From an uncultured Muribaculaceae bacterium (GTDB lineage: Bacteria; Bacteroidota; Bacteroidia; Bacteroidales; Muribaculaceae), in the NCBI GenBank assembly GCA_910583775.1, contig CAJTYD010000048.1:1-24583 (forward strand): a stretch of 24,583 nt of DNA. Direction: 5' to 3'. Shown in pieces: positions 7,349 to 14,745 of this stretch (positions within the stretch are counted from its first letter, which is position 1; every line of letters starts with the position of its first letter). The notes beneath the pieces were generated by a model that saw only the letters and a list, made by a program, of their open reading frames with translations, searched no databases and was not told the DNA's origin. A program made the translations under genes and the position numbers.

Positions 7349-8671
7349 ATGAAAAAGAATAAGGACTGCAATACACCGAAACGGCGCAGCACATTCGCCG
7401 TACTCTTCTACATAAACCGGACAAAGATCCGCAAGGACGGAACATGCCAGCTTCTTTGCAAGGTTAGCATAGATGCCGAATGGGAGCAGATAGGGACGAA
7501 AGTGTCTGTGAATCCCGACATCTGGAATCCCGAGAAAGGCCGTGCCGACGGGCGCAGTGCCAACGCCGTCACTGTCAACCGCGCTATAGACTCTCTGACA
7601 GCCGAGATAAACGGGCATTACGAGGATATAAGGCGCAGCCTTGGCTTCGTCACAGCCGAACTTGTGAAAAACGCCACGAAGGGCATCGGACGCAAGCCGT
7701 CAACACTTCTGGCCCTTTTCCGTGAGCATAACGAGGAGTTTCTCAAGCGCGTGGGCGTTGACCGCGCCAAGGAATCATACGAGAGCTATCTCAACTCCTA
7801 CCGTCACCTGTCGGCATTTGTGACCGAGAAACGGGATATGGAGGATATTCCGCTCCGCGCGCTTGACAGGTCTTTCTATGACGATTTCGAGGTATTCCTC
7901 GGCTCAGACCGCAGGCTCAGACCCAAATCGGTCCACGAACACCTGTACCGCCTTAAGAAGATGACGATGCGTGCCGTCAGCCAGGGCACGCTCCGCCGTG
8001 ACCCTTATGCGAGGCTTCATCCCCCGTTGCCACGGCGCAAAAGCCGCCACATGAGGCTTGACGACCTGAAACTGCTTATGGAAAAGCAGATAGATGCCCC
8101 GAACCTCCAACGGGTGCGCGACTGGTTCATCTTCTCGACATTCACGGGGCTGGCATACGCGGATCTCAAACGGCTGTCGGAGGATGACATATCACAGGCA
8201 CCCGACGGAACATGGTGGATACATGTGAACAGACAAAAGACCGGCAGCCGCTCGGCGATACGCCTGCTTGACATCCCCATGCGCATCATGGAGAAATACA
8301 GGGATGAACGGAAGGGAGGTAAGATTTTCAACCTGTATTGCAGGAACTACCTGATAAGGCTTACCCGGCAGCTCGGCGAGAAATACGGTTTCTATCTCAC
8401 ATTTCACAAGGCGAGGCATAATTTTGGAACACATATCACCCTTTCGATGGGCGTGCCGATTGAGACTGTCAGCCGCATGATGGGACACAAGAGCATTACC
8501 ACGACCCAGATTTACGCCCAGGTGACCGACCGCAAGGTGGACGAGGACATGAAGCGTCTGCGTATGCAGGCATCCGGCCCTGGAATCACCCTGATAGACG
8601 AAAGCCAGGACAAGGAGATGACAAAGAGAAGGAAGTATAATTTCAGGAACAAGACGGGGAACGGACTGTGA
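7349..8671 (+). CDS. Bacteroidetes tyrosine recombinase (second of pair)
   Basis: A 440-residue integrase with the same three-domain plan as its neighbour: arm-binding (about 12-110), core-binding (about 120-220) and catalytic (about 235-405). Catalytic residues visible are H353-x-x-R356 (FHKARHNF), H380 in MGH, Y389 in TQIYAQV and probably K297. The Arg I position reads TGLAYAD, with A269 in place of arginine, as in IntDOT-type enzymes of Bacteroides elements. The C-terminal 30 residues after the tyrosine are basic and longer than in the first enzyme. The two proteins are clearly paralogous but divergent, so they may act together rather than redundantly. The gene ends inside a hairpin facing the HTH operon. 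Confidence 0.9.
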   Translation: MKKNKDCNTPKRRSTFAVLFYINRTKIRKDGTCQLLCKVSIDAEWEQIGTKVSVNPDIWNPEKGRADGRSANAVTVNRAIDSLTAEINGHYEDIRRSLGFVTAELVKNATKGIGRKPSTLLALFREHNEEFLKRVGVDRAKESYESYLNSYRHLSAFVTEKRDMEDIPLRALDRSFYDDFEVFLGSDRRLRPKSVHEHLYRLKKMTMRAVSQGTLRRDPYARLHPPLPRRKSRHMRLDDLKLLMEKQIDAPNLQRVRDWFIFSTFTGLAYADLKRLSEDDISQAPDGTWWIHVNRQKTGSRSAIRLLDIPMRIMEKYRDERKGGKIFNLYCRNYLIRLTRQLGEKYGFYLTFHKARHNFGTHITLSMGVPIETVSRMMGHKSITTTQIYAQVTDRKVDEDMKRLRMQASGPGITLIDESQDKEMTKRRKYNFRNKTGNGL

Positions 8672-8686
8672 TCACAGCCCGTTCCC
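8657..8686. terminator. Hairpin between convergent integrase and HTH operons
   Basis: GGGAACGG (8657-8664) and CTGTGA pair with TCACAG and CCGTTCCC (8679-8686), one mismatch, with no loop. The stop codon of the second integrase lies within it. There is no T-run, so it may act as a weak bidirectional terminator or mRNA end stabiliser. Confidence 0.5.
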
Positions 8687-8729
8687 GCCTATGTCTTACA
8701 GTGACGTGTATTGCGGAATCCAACGGCTT

Positions 8730-9041
8730 TTACAGCCACTTCTGTTCCTCCACGCATTTCCGGTGCGCCTTTTCGAGAAGGCCCTGTATCTCCGATTCCC
8801 GGTAAAGCACCTTCCCCGGTATTATGTAATACGGGATGATACGCGCCGTGCGGTATTCCTGCAACGTACGCCGGCTTATCCTGAGAAGGCGCGAGAGTTC
8901 CTCGTCGGTGAGGAACCTGTCTCCCCTGAACATGGGACGGCTTGCTGATTCCACCTGTTCGAGCGCCTGCCCTATGTTTCCGAGGCGGCGCAGCAGATCC
9001 GCAACGCGCGGATCATTCCTGTCAATGAAATAATGGCTCAT
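8730..9041 (-). CDS. Excisionase-like HTH protein (third in operon)
   Basis: A 103-residue protein with a MerR/excisionase-type helix-turn-helix at about residues 43-92 (FLTDEELSRLLRISRRTLQEYR, then a wing with KVLYRESEIQGLLE). The preceding part is helical and variable. Its ATG overlaps the stop of the upstream gene in an ATGA arrangement, so it is translationally coupled. Small HTH proteins of this type next to tyrosine recombinases in Bacteroides elements act as recombination directionality factors or regulators (as Xis2c/Xis2d in CTnDOT). A transcriptional role is equally possible. Confidence 0.75.
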   Translation of the reverse strand: MSHYFIDRNDPRVADLLRRLGNIGQALEQVESASRPMFRGDRFLTDEELSRLLRISRRTLQEYRTARIIPYYIIPGKVLYRESEIQGLLEKAHRKCVEEQKWL

Positions 9042-9331
9042 AACTGTGCGGTATTTGGATGATACGATGACTGGAGCAGTCCCTCGATGTCTTCAGGCCG
9101 GTAGAAGAGCTTGTTCCTTATACGGCTGAACGGTAGCAGCCCCTTGTCCCGGTAGGTCTGCAACGTGCGTTTGGAGATCCCGAGAATGTTGCACACGTCC
9201 TCGTTGTCAAGCCACTTTTTGAGACCGATGTCCTCGTGTCTGCGGCTCAGATGTTCGGATTTCTCCTCGATTTCCCTTATCCGGGAAAACAGGGCGTCGA
9301 AGGTTCTCATGTCCATGCTTATGATTTCCAT
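9038..9331 (-). CDS. Excisionase-like HTH protein (second in operon)
   Basis: A 97-residue paralogue of its two neighbours. Residues 1-38 form a likely coiled coil (IREIEEKSEHLSRRHEDI). Residues 40-90 are the helix-turn-helix (WLDNEDVCNILGISKRTLQTYR) with wing NKLFYRPEDIEGLL. It overlaps the next gene by 4 bp and begins 32 bp after the previous one. A role in excision or in control of the element is inferred from the family and from the recombinases lying opposite. Confidence 0.75.
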   Translation of the reverse strand: MEIISMDMRTFDALFSRIREIEEKSEHLSRRHEDIGLKKWLDNEDVCNILGISKRTLQTYRDKGLLPFSRIRNKLFYRPEDIEGLLQSSYHPNTAQL

Positions 9332-9363
9332 TTTGTTCCGGTTTTAAGATTTGACAATATGTT

Positions 9364-9663
9364 TCAGGTATTTACGGCGGCAGGTAGCGACTTGCCCTTC
9401 ATCTTCAGGAATTCCTGTATCTCGGATGCCTTGTAGTAGGTACGTCCGTCTATCATGTAGTAGCGGATGAGTTTCTTCTGGCGGTATCTCGCAAGGGTGC
9501 GCTTGGTGACGCCGAGCAGCCGGCACAGGTCATAATTATCAAGCAGTGTGTCGCCGTCCAGGCAGTCCTTGAGTCTGTTCATACGCTCGAACGCCCGCTC
9601 CATTCTGTCGAAGCGCTCCATGAGCGAGGAAAACATCGTATGCACTGTTTCGTGATGTAGCAT
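9364..9663 (-). CDS. Excisionase-like HTH protein (first in operon)
   Basis: A 99-residue protein with a short helical N-terminus (about 1-40, HTMFSSLMERFDRMERAFER) followed by a helix-turn-helix (about 44-92, LDNYDLCRLLGVTKRTLARYR) and a wing containing RTYYKASEIQEFL. The frame extends further upstream, but the ATG at 9661-9663 is chosen: the extra residues would include the leader of the predicted sigma54 transcript and match nothing in the paralogues. It is the first gene after the -24/-12 element, so the RteB-like activator may control it directly. Confidence 0.75.
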   Translation of the reverse strand: MLHHETVHTMFSSLMERFDRMERAFERMNRLKDCLDGDTLLDNYDLCRLLGVTKRTLARYRQKKLIRYYMIDGRTYYKASEIQEFLKMKGKSLPAAVNT

Positions 9664-9735
9664 AATCGGTTCTTTTGATGTAAATGAATGGTTTGTCTTA
9701 CACCGTGTTGCGCAATCGGTTATACTACATATATC

Positions 9736-9751
9736 GGCCAATGCCGTGCCA
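9736..9751 (-). promoter_or_regulatory. Predicted sigma54 (-24/-12) promoter of the HTH operon
   Basis: The minus strand reads TGGCACG-GCAT-TGGCC. The -24 element is a perfect TGGCACG, and the GC of the -12 element is at the correct distance (GG and GC ten bases apart); only the second T of TTGC differs. The predicted start near 9725 gives a 60-nt leader. A GAFTGA-containing activator is encoded about 1 kb away in the same element. Confidence 0.65.
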
Positions 9752-9779
9752 GCGGCACCAAAAGGCATGACAAGACACC

Positions 9780-9797
9780 GATATTCATCAGAATATC
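9780..9797. promoter_or_regulatory. Dyad GATATTC-ATCA-GAATATC, candidate activator site
   Basis: A perfect 7-bp dyad with a 4-base spacer, centred about 63 bp upstream of the start predicted for the sigma54 promoter. Its symmetry and position fit an upstream site for the Fis-type HTH of the RteB-like protein. No second copy was seen nearby. Confidence 0.45.
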
Positions 9798-9840
9798 AGC
9801 AAGATAAAAATATTCAAACGTAAAATAATGGAAATCGAGG

Positions 9841-9859
9841 GTCTTGCATTCTGCAAGAC
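9841..9859. terminator. Small hairpin after the RibD-like gene
   Basis: GTCTTGCA (9841-9848) pairs with TGCAAGAC (9852-9859), 3-base loop. TTTT follows only on the plus strand, so for the minus-strand RibD-like gene ending at 9892 it would be a weak terminator or mRNA end. Confidence 0.4.
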
Positions 9860-9891
9860 TTTTAGGCGTTATGCAATGGTCTATTACGAGA

Positions 9892-10308
9892 TTATCGCGC
9901 TTTGCGCCGATAGATGTTTCGACAGATGCCGTTTTTGAACCGGGTAGATTTGCGTAATATCCACCCTGACGGTAAACCGCTTTGAAAGACACGGTGGCCC
10001 GTTCCTGCAATCTCAGGCAGAATGTGGATTACCAGTTCGTCTATTATATTGTAAAGGAATAACCGGGCCATAAGTCCCATCCCGTCCAGATCCGATACTT
10101 CGGCGGTGTATGTGCAGGATTTGTCGGTGCTGTCCTTGTCACACACAAGGTCAAGGACCGGATGATCCGGTCCGAGCGTGTATGTGCCTGTGTCATGCCA
10201 GTGCCGGAAGCCTTTGGCATCGGTCATCAGCCAACGCACCAGGGGAAGGCCGGCATCCGGAAGGAAGCCGTCGATAGTCATTGCCGTTACGATGCGTACC
10301 GTTGCCAT
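9892..10308 (-). CDS. RibD_C / dihydrofolate-reductase-like protein
   Basis: A 138-residue protein whose N-terminus (ATVRIVTAMTIDGFL) and C-terminal half (YNIIDELVIHILPEIAGTGHRVF, then a final basic strand ending NIYRRK) match the RibD C-terminal/DHFR-like reductase fold. It is shorter than the usual 170-200 residues: the central nucleotide-binding part is compressed, so a loss of reductase activity is possible. It sits alone between the HTH operon and the RteB-like gene and has a long leader. Its job in the element is unknown; resistance to an antifolate is conceivable but unsupported. Confidence 0.6.
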   Translation of the reverse strand: MATVRIVTAMTIDGFLPDAGLPLVRWLMTDAKGFRHWHDTGTYTLGPDHPVLDLVCDKDSTDKSCTYTAEVSDLDGMGLMARLFLYNIIDELVIHILPEIAGTGHRVFQSGLPSGWILRKSTRFKNGICRNIYRRKAR

Positions 10309-10598
10309 GTCGTTTCATCTCTCTGTTATAAGCAAAAGAAAAGCGCGGTGACTACGCTTTCAGACAGTGGCTCTGGTAAGCCAGTAAAGAGAAACGTAAC
10401 ACCACGCTATGACAAGGCATAGCATAAGCATTACGCAACAGTGCTCTTTACTTCAATTTACCAGATTTCTGTCTGAGACTCTTGCGAACTTATGTATGTA
10501 AAGGCAGACATATCGGGATACGCCTACCTGTATTTTCTATTTCACGCCCCAAAGTTATAAAAAAGTAGCGAGAAGGGCTGTATGTCACGGTATAAATA
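10309..10598 (-). promoter_or_regulatory. Long structured leader and promoter of the RibD-like gene
   Basis: On the minus strand a -7 box TAACTTTG lies at 10550-10557 (complement), giving an approximately 235-nt leader; no good TTG is seen upstream. The leader holds several short dyads: GCTATG/CATAGC (10406-10423), TGGCT/AGCCA (10368-10383) and AAAGCG/CGCTTT (about 10340-10360). An attenuation-type leader is possible. No other gene lies in this stretch. Confidence 0.4.
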
Positions 10599-11915
10599 TT
10601 ACCTTATACCGTATTTGTTCATCTTGCGATATAATGTCGCAGGATTGATGTTGAGCATTCTCGCAGCCTTGGTCTTATTGCCGTTGCATGATTCCAAGGT
10701 GCGGATTATCAGCTGCCTTTCAGCTTCGTCATCTTTAATCGGGCGCAAATCGGGAACGACTTTTGTGACATTATCACTTGTGGATTTACGGATATTCAAA
10801 TCCGATGCTGCGATAACGGGAGTCTTTGAGATCAGAACGGCCCGGCGCACCCGGTTCTGAAGCTCGCGTATGTTGCCGCTCCACGAATGTCCCAGCATCT
10901 GCCGTTCGGCGTCCCCGCTGAATCCCGTCGTTTCCTTATGAAGCTCGGACGAGAACTTTTTACGGAAAAACTCTGCCAGCGGAAGTATGTCCTCGGGGCA
11001 TTCCGCCAACGAAGGCTGTCGTATCTCAAACTCACATAGACGGTGGTAAAGGTCTTCGCGGAAACGTCCTTCGGCAATGGCCCTGTCAATGTCCTCGTTG
11101 GTAGCGGCCACTATGCGCACGTCGGCGCGGCGTTCGCTGTTTCCACCGACGGGCATGTAGACATTTTCCTGCAATACTCTCAGCAGGGCCGACTGTGCAT
11201 GGAAAGGGAGCGTGCCTATCTCGTCAAGGAACAGCGTCCCCCCTTTGGCCGCATCGAAATATCCCTTCCTGTCGGCATCCGCACCCGTGAAAGCACCCCT
11301 TACATGACCGAAGAACACCGAGGCGATGAGTTCAGGCGGTATGGCGCCGCAGTTGACGGCTACGAATGGCTCGTTTCTGCGAGAGCTGTTGAAATGGATT
11401 GTCCTGGCTATCGATTCCTTGCCGGTACCGTTGGCCCCGAGAACCAGCACCGATATGTCGGCGGGTGCGACAAGTCCTGCCAGATGCAGCGCCTCACGCG
11501 CCTTGGGGCTGTCTCGGTTGAAAAGCCGTTCGAGAGAATGCTGTATGGTCACGGCCGGATGGACCAGCTCCTTCACGATCCCGAACAGGCGTTCACGGTG
11601 AACCGGCTTCGGCAGATAATCCTTCGCACCCATCTTTATGGCTTTGACGGCATCCGGATACGAGGCATATTCCGTCATAATGACAACCGGAATGGCAGGC
11701 TTCTCTTTCTTCAGCCATGCAAGCAGTGACAGACCGTCGCCTTCAGGCAGGCGCACATCTGACAGGACAAGGTCAAAATCCCTACGGCGTATATGCCTGC
11801 GTGCCACGGCGGCGTCCATGGCGGTGGTGACGTCATACCCCTCTCGTGTGAGCCACTCCTTCTGCATCTGCGAGAGGGTCACGTTGTCCTCAACAATCAG
11901 TATCCTGCTCTTCAT
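10599..11915 (-). CDS. rteB: Sigma54-dependent response regulator (RteB-like)
   Basis: A 438-residue NtrC-family activator. The receiver domain (1-120) has acidic pocket E9/D10, phospho-acceptor D53, T81 and K103. The AAA+ domain (about 130-365) has Walker A GANGTGKE (160-167), the sigma54-contacting GAFTGA loop (207-212), Walker B GTLFLDE (226-232) and arginine-finger region REDLYHRL (286-293). A Fis-type HTH occupies about 397-436. All catalytic motifs are intact, so it should hydrolyse ATP and open sigma54 promoters when phosphorylated. Its first 26 bp overlap the end of the histidine kinase gene, so the two are translationally coupled partners. Architecture and company match RteB of Bacteroides conjugative transposons; orthology is inferred, not tested. 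Confidence 0.88.
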   Translation of the reverse strand: MKSRILIVEDNVTLSQMQKEWLTREGYDVTTAMDAAVARRHIRRRDFDLVLSDVRLPEGDGLSLLAWLKKEKPAIPVVIMTEYASYPDAVKAIKMGAKDYLPKPVHRERLFGIVKELVHPAVTIQHSLERLFNRDSPKAREALHLAGLVAPADISVLVLGANGTGKESIARTIHFNSSRRNEPFVAVNCGAIPPELIASVFFGHVRGAFTGADADRKGYFDAAKGGTLFLDEIGTLPFHAQSALLRVLQENVYMPVGGNSERRADVRIVAATNEDIDRAIAEGRFREDLYHRLCEFEIRQPSLAECPEDILPLAEFFRKKFSSELHKETTGFSGDAERQMLGHSWSGNIRELQNRVRRAVLISKTPVIAASDLNIRKSTSDNVTKVVPDLRPIKDDEAERQLIIRTLESCNGNKTKAARMLNINPATLYRKMNKYGIR

Positions 11916-14223
11916 CCCTTATTGTTTCCAGTTCGTCGTTTATATTCTCTATCAGACTTTCCATTGCCGTGATAACGTCTGCGGCAATCTTTCTGAGGTT
12001 GCCGGTGGCTGTGTTCCTATTCCTGACGGCGTTTCTCAACGGTTGCAGGCGGGACTTGATGCCCAGCATTTCCCATACGGGCATTATCCTGTGCAGCATT
12101 GACGAGATACCTTCCCGGTCATTCATGTCTATGTCGCGTTTCAGTTTCTCCATATCGCAGGATGCTGACTCTGCGAGGCTTTGTAATATGGCCACAGGAT
12201 TTGTCACGTCTGCAACGAGTGGGGAGAAGTCTACCTTTTTCTCCTTTGGGGCCAATGATTTAGCCATCACGACGGATATACGTTCAATAAGGTCCTGCAT
12301 TGAGAACGGTTTGAATATACATCCTGAGAAGCCGCTGTGTGCCAGCGGTCTGTTGTCATCATCATCCCTCGCTGTCATTGCCACCACCGGTATTGTCCTC
12401 GAATTGCCGATCTTGGACTTACGCAACAGTTCAAGCAGCGCGAATCCGTCGGTGCCCGGCATGTTTATGTCAGTGAGGATGATGTCGTAGTCGCACTCCC
12501 GCATCGCTTTCACGACCTCAGAAGCTGTGGAGCACACGGTACATGAAACCGCGTTGCGCTCAAGCATCTCCCTCACGATGCCGAGCTGCATCGGGTCGTC
12601 ATCTATCACTATGACGTTCCGCGGCCTTCTCATGCCACCGGCAGGTACCCGTTCAGGCATGTCGGCAGTTTCCGAATCGTCTGCAAGTGCCAGAGGTACG
12701 GCCACATGGAAAGTCGTGCCCTTGCCGACATTGCTGACGACATCTATGGAGCCGCCGAGCATCGACACCAGTCCCTTTGTGATGGAAAGTCCGAGTCCGA
12801 AGCCTTCGACATGCTCCACGTTGTCGGCTCGCTCGAAAGGCTTGAATATGCGTTCCACCGTTTCTTCCGACATTCCGATCCCGGTGTCGCTGACATCCAT
12901 GACCAGCCTGCCACCGTAATATGCGGCCGTGAAGCCTATTGTCCCGGACTTGGTGAACTTTACGGCGTTTGAGAGCAGGTTGTCAGCAATCTGCTCAATC
13001 CTGTCCTCGTCCCCTCTGACCGTGACGTCCACGTCCTTGAAATCATGGACGAACAGCAGACCTTTGTCATTGATGATCTGCGTGGCACCCATGGCTATCC
13101 TGTCAAGCAGCAGGCCCAGCCTGAAAGGGATGTGGTTCGGCGTTTCCTTGGCTTCGTTAAGTCTGTATATGTCAAGCAGGTTGTTTAGAAGGTGTACCAC
13201 ATGGCGGCAAAGATACCGGGCATTGGTAAGGTAGCTGTCGCGTTTCTTCTTGTCACGGGTGTCTATCGCGAGTTCGGCACTCCCGCTGATGACGTTGAGC
13301 GGGCCGCGTATGTCATGGGATATCGTGAGGATTATCTTCTTGCGCATTTCAAGCAGGGAGTTGTTCTGTCTGATGCTCTCCTCAAGACGGCTCCTGTCAC
13401 GGTCGCGCCGGCGCATGTCGCCATGTATTATCGCGTAGGACGCAAGCAGCATGAGCAATGTGATGGCTGTCAATACCCCGATGTCGTGGTATGATTTCTC
13501 CCGGGTCGCAGCAATCTCCAGCTCCCTCCGATGCAGGTTCTCCTGGGCCTTGCCGTCCAGATAGCCTATCATGTCCTGCAAACGGATATTCAGGAGCCGG
13601 TTCTGCCGTGCCAGGCTGTCAGCATGCGATCTAAGGCGCTCGTTCTCCTCCTTGCGCTCTGCCATAAGCCTACTGTCGAAACTGTAGGTCGTGGTTGTCT
13701 TTACAGACGGTTCGGGGTTCTCCTTTTTGCCGAATATGCCGAGAAAGCCCTTGCGCTTCGGCTTCCGTGGTTCCGTGCGGGTGCTCTGGCGGGTAATCAC
13801 GGGCGGTGATTCAAGCACGCTGTCGCCGAGGTCTTTCTGTCGACGGTATATATCGGCAAGCCGGTGCAGTTTGTCCTCCTTGTCCTCAAGGAGTGTCCGC
13901 AGGCTGTCAATTCCGGATGTCTCGGAAACAAAAATCCGGCTGAAGTCACACAGCGTGCTGTCTATGTGAATCCTCTGCCGGTGGTATCTCTCACGTTCCC
14001 TGTCGGTCCATTCTACTGCGGTCTCACCCATAAGCGAGAGGGCCGTCATGTGCATGTTAAGCTCGTTGATCTCCTGACGCAGCCTGTTGGCAGAACGGTT
14101 CTCTTCGTCCATCATTGCCAGAGTGTGTTCCTCGTTGTAATAGGCATATCCTATCGCGCCTGTAAGTATGAGGATCAGTATGTATCCTGTCAGTATCGGC
14201 ATGCGGGAGATTTTCATAGGCAC
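11890..14223 (-). CDS. rteA: Hybrid sensor histidine kinase (RteA-like)
   Basis: A 777-residue inner-membrane kinase. Membrane segments near residues 12-28 and 247-267 enclose a helical periplasmic sensor region. The HisKA domain carries phospho-acceptor H303 (ISHDIRGPLN). The ATPase domain has the N box near 415-419, D446 in DTGIG, and GFGLGLS (474-480). A receiver domain follows (about 535-650) with D585 and K638. The last 100 residues look like a helical phosphotransfer domain, with H711 as candidate. This is a phosphorelay enzyme that should signal to the overlapping response regulator. In CTnDOT-type elements the equivalent protein starts excision and transfer in response to an environmental cue; the cue here is unknown. 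A second in-frame ATG two codons in is an equally good start. Confidence 0.88.
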   Translation of the reverse strand: MPMKISRMPILTGYILILILTGAIGYAYYNEEHTLAMMDEENRSANRLRQEINELNMHMTALSLMGETAVEWTDRERERYHRQRIHIDSTLCDFSRIFVSETSGIDSLRTLLEDKEDKLHRLADIYRRQKDLGDSVLESPPVITRQSTRTEPRKPKRKGFLGIFGKKENPEPSVKTTTTYSFDSRLMAERKEENERLRSHADSLARQNRLLNIRLQDMIGYLDGKAQENLHRRELEIAATREKSYHDIGVLTAITLLMLLASYAIIHGDMRRRDRDRSRLEESIRQNNSLLEMRKKIILTISHDIRGPLNVISGSAELAIDTRDKKKRDSYLTNARYLCRHVVHLLNNLLDIYRLNEAKETPNHIPFRLGLLLDRIAMGATQIINDKGLLFVHDFKDVDVTVRGDEDRIEQIADNLLSNAVKFTKSGTIGFTAAYYGGRLVMDVSDTGIGMSEETVERIFKPFERADNVEHVEGFGLGLSITKGLVSMLGGSIDVVSNVGKGTTFHVAVPLALADDSETADMPERVPAGGMRRPRNVIVIDDDPMQLGIVREMLERNAVSCTVCSTASEVVKAMRECDYDIILTDINMPGTDGFALLELLRKSKIGNSRTIPVVAMTARDDDDNRPLAHSGFSGCIFKPFSMQDLIERISVVMAKSLAPKEKKVDFSPLVADVTNPVAILQSLAESASCDMEKLKRDIDMNDREGISSMLHRIMPVWEMLGIKSRLQPLRNAVRNRNTATGNLRKIAADVITAMESLIENINDELETIRDEEQDTDC

Positions 14224-14523
14224 ATGGTTTAAGTGGACGGATGTACCGGCGGTCCGGATAAGGACATTGATATTATGTACAGCTCCTGTGCGGTATTAAC
14301 ACTGGAGATGTTATGTGTTGATGTGTCTATTCGGCTGTCGGCGTTCATTGTCCCGATTGTCATTATATGCAAAAGTAGTAAAAATCATTTAATTACCATA
14401 TGGTTGCTTTACAAAAAATGACACGGATAAGGTAAATGGCTTAAACTAAATATCGTTTAAGTCACTATTATGTGGATATCCTGCTAAAGGAACCATGATT
14501 AAGACTTTATGTGTGTCAGCGGA
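14224..14523 (-). promoter_or_regulatory. Promoter region of rteA-like gene, end of peptide operon
   Basis: The minus strand has TACTTTTG at 14370-14377 (complement), a good -7 box about 147 bp before the kinase start, without a clear TTG. A dyad CTTAAAC/GTTTAAG (14440-14461) near the end of the adaptor-stub gene could terminate the peptide operon. I see no additional gene here. Confidence 0.45.
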
Positions 14524-14745
14524 TTATTCAATTAAGTGTCTTAGTATTGATTCTCCGTTTGAGTAGGGATAAGGAAGCAGGCATATTGCGGCCAATACAG
14601 CAGTGATCACTATTATGACGATTGCTATGCCCCAGCGCACCAATGAAGGTGGGATTTCTCCGATGAGTTTGCGGACTTTTTCTGAACGGAGTTCTATCTT
14701 GTCGTGAGCGTGGTTTGAAGTATCCATTTTAGTTTCCAAGTTCAA
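14524..14745 (-). CDS. HlyD-like adaptor stub (N-terminus and membrane anchor only)
   Basis: A 73-residue protein: about 35 cytoplasmic residues (KIELRSEKVRKLIGEIPPSL), one membrane helix (about 37-57, VRWGIAIVIIVITAVLAAIC) and only about 15 residues beyond it. The first part resembles the start of HlyD-type membrane fusion proteins that accompany C39-peptidase ABC exporters in Bacteroidetes, which normally have about 400 residues. Here no periplasmic hairpin, lipoyl or barrel domain follows. It overlaps the ABC gene by 17 bp, so it is translated with it. It may be a truncated gene or a deliberately short anchor protein; the clean stop and absence of decayed adaptor sequence downstream do not decide between these. 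Confidence 0.6.
   Translation of the reverse strand: MNLETKMDTSNHAHDKIELRSEKVRKLIGEIPPSLVRWGIAIVIIVITAVLAAICLLPYPYSNGESILRHLIE

Noticed and set aside
9720..10010. 96-codon minus-strand frame overlapping the RibD-like gene
   Set aside because: Out of frame with the RibD-like gene, which already ends with the family's normal terminal strand; it also covers the sigma54 promoter.
11785..11805. Second TGGCACG match as a sigma54 promoter
   Set aside because: It lies inside the rteB-like coding region and no GC is present at the -12 distance.
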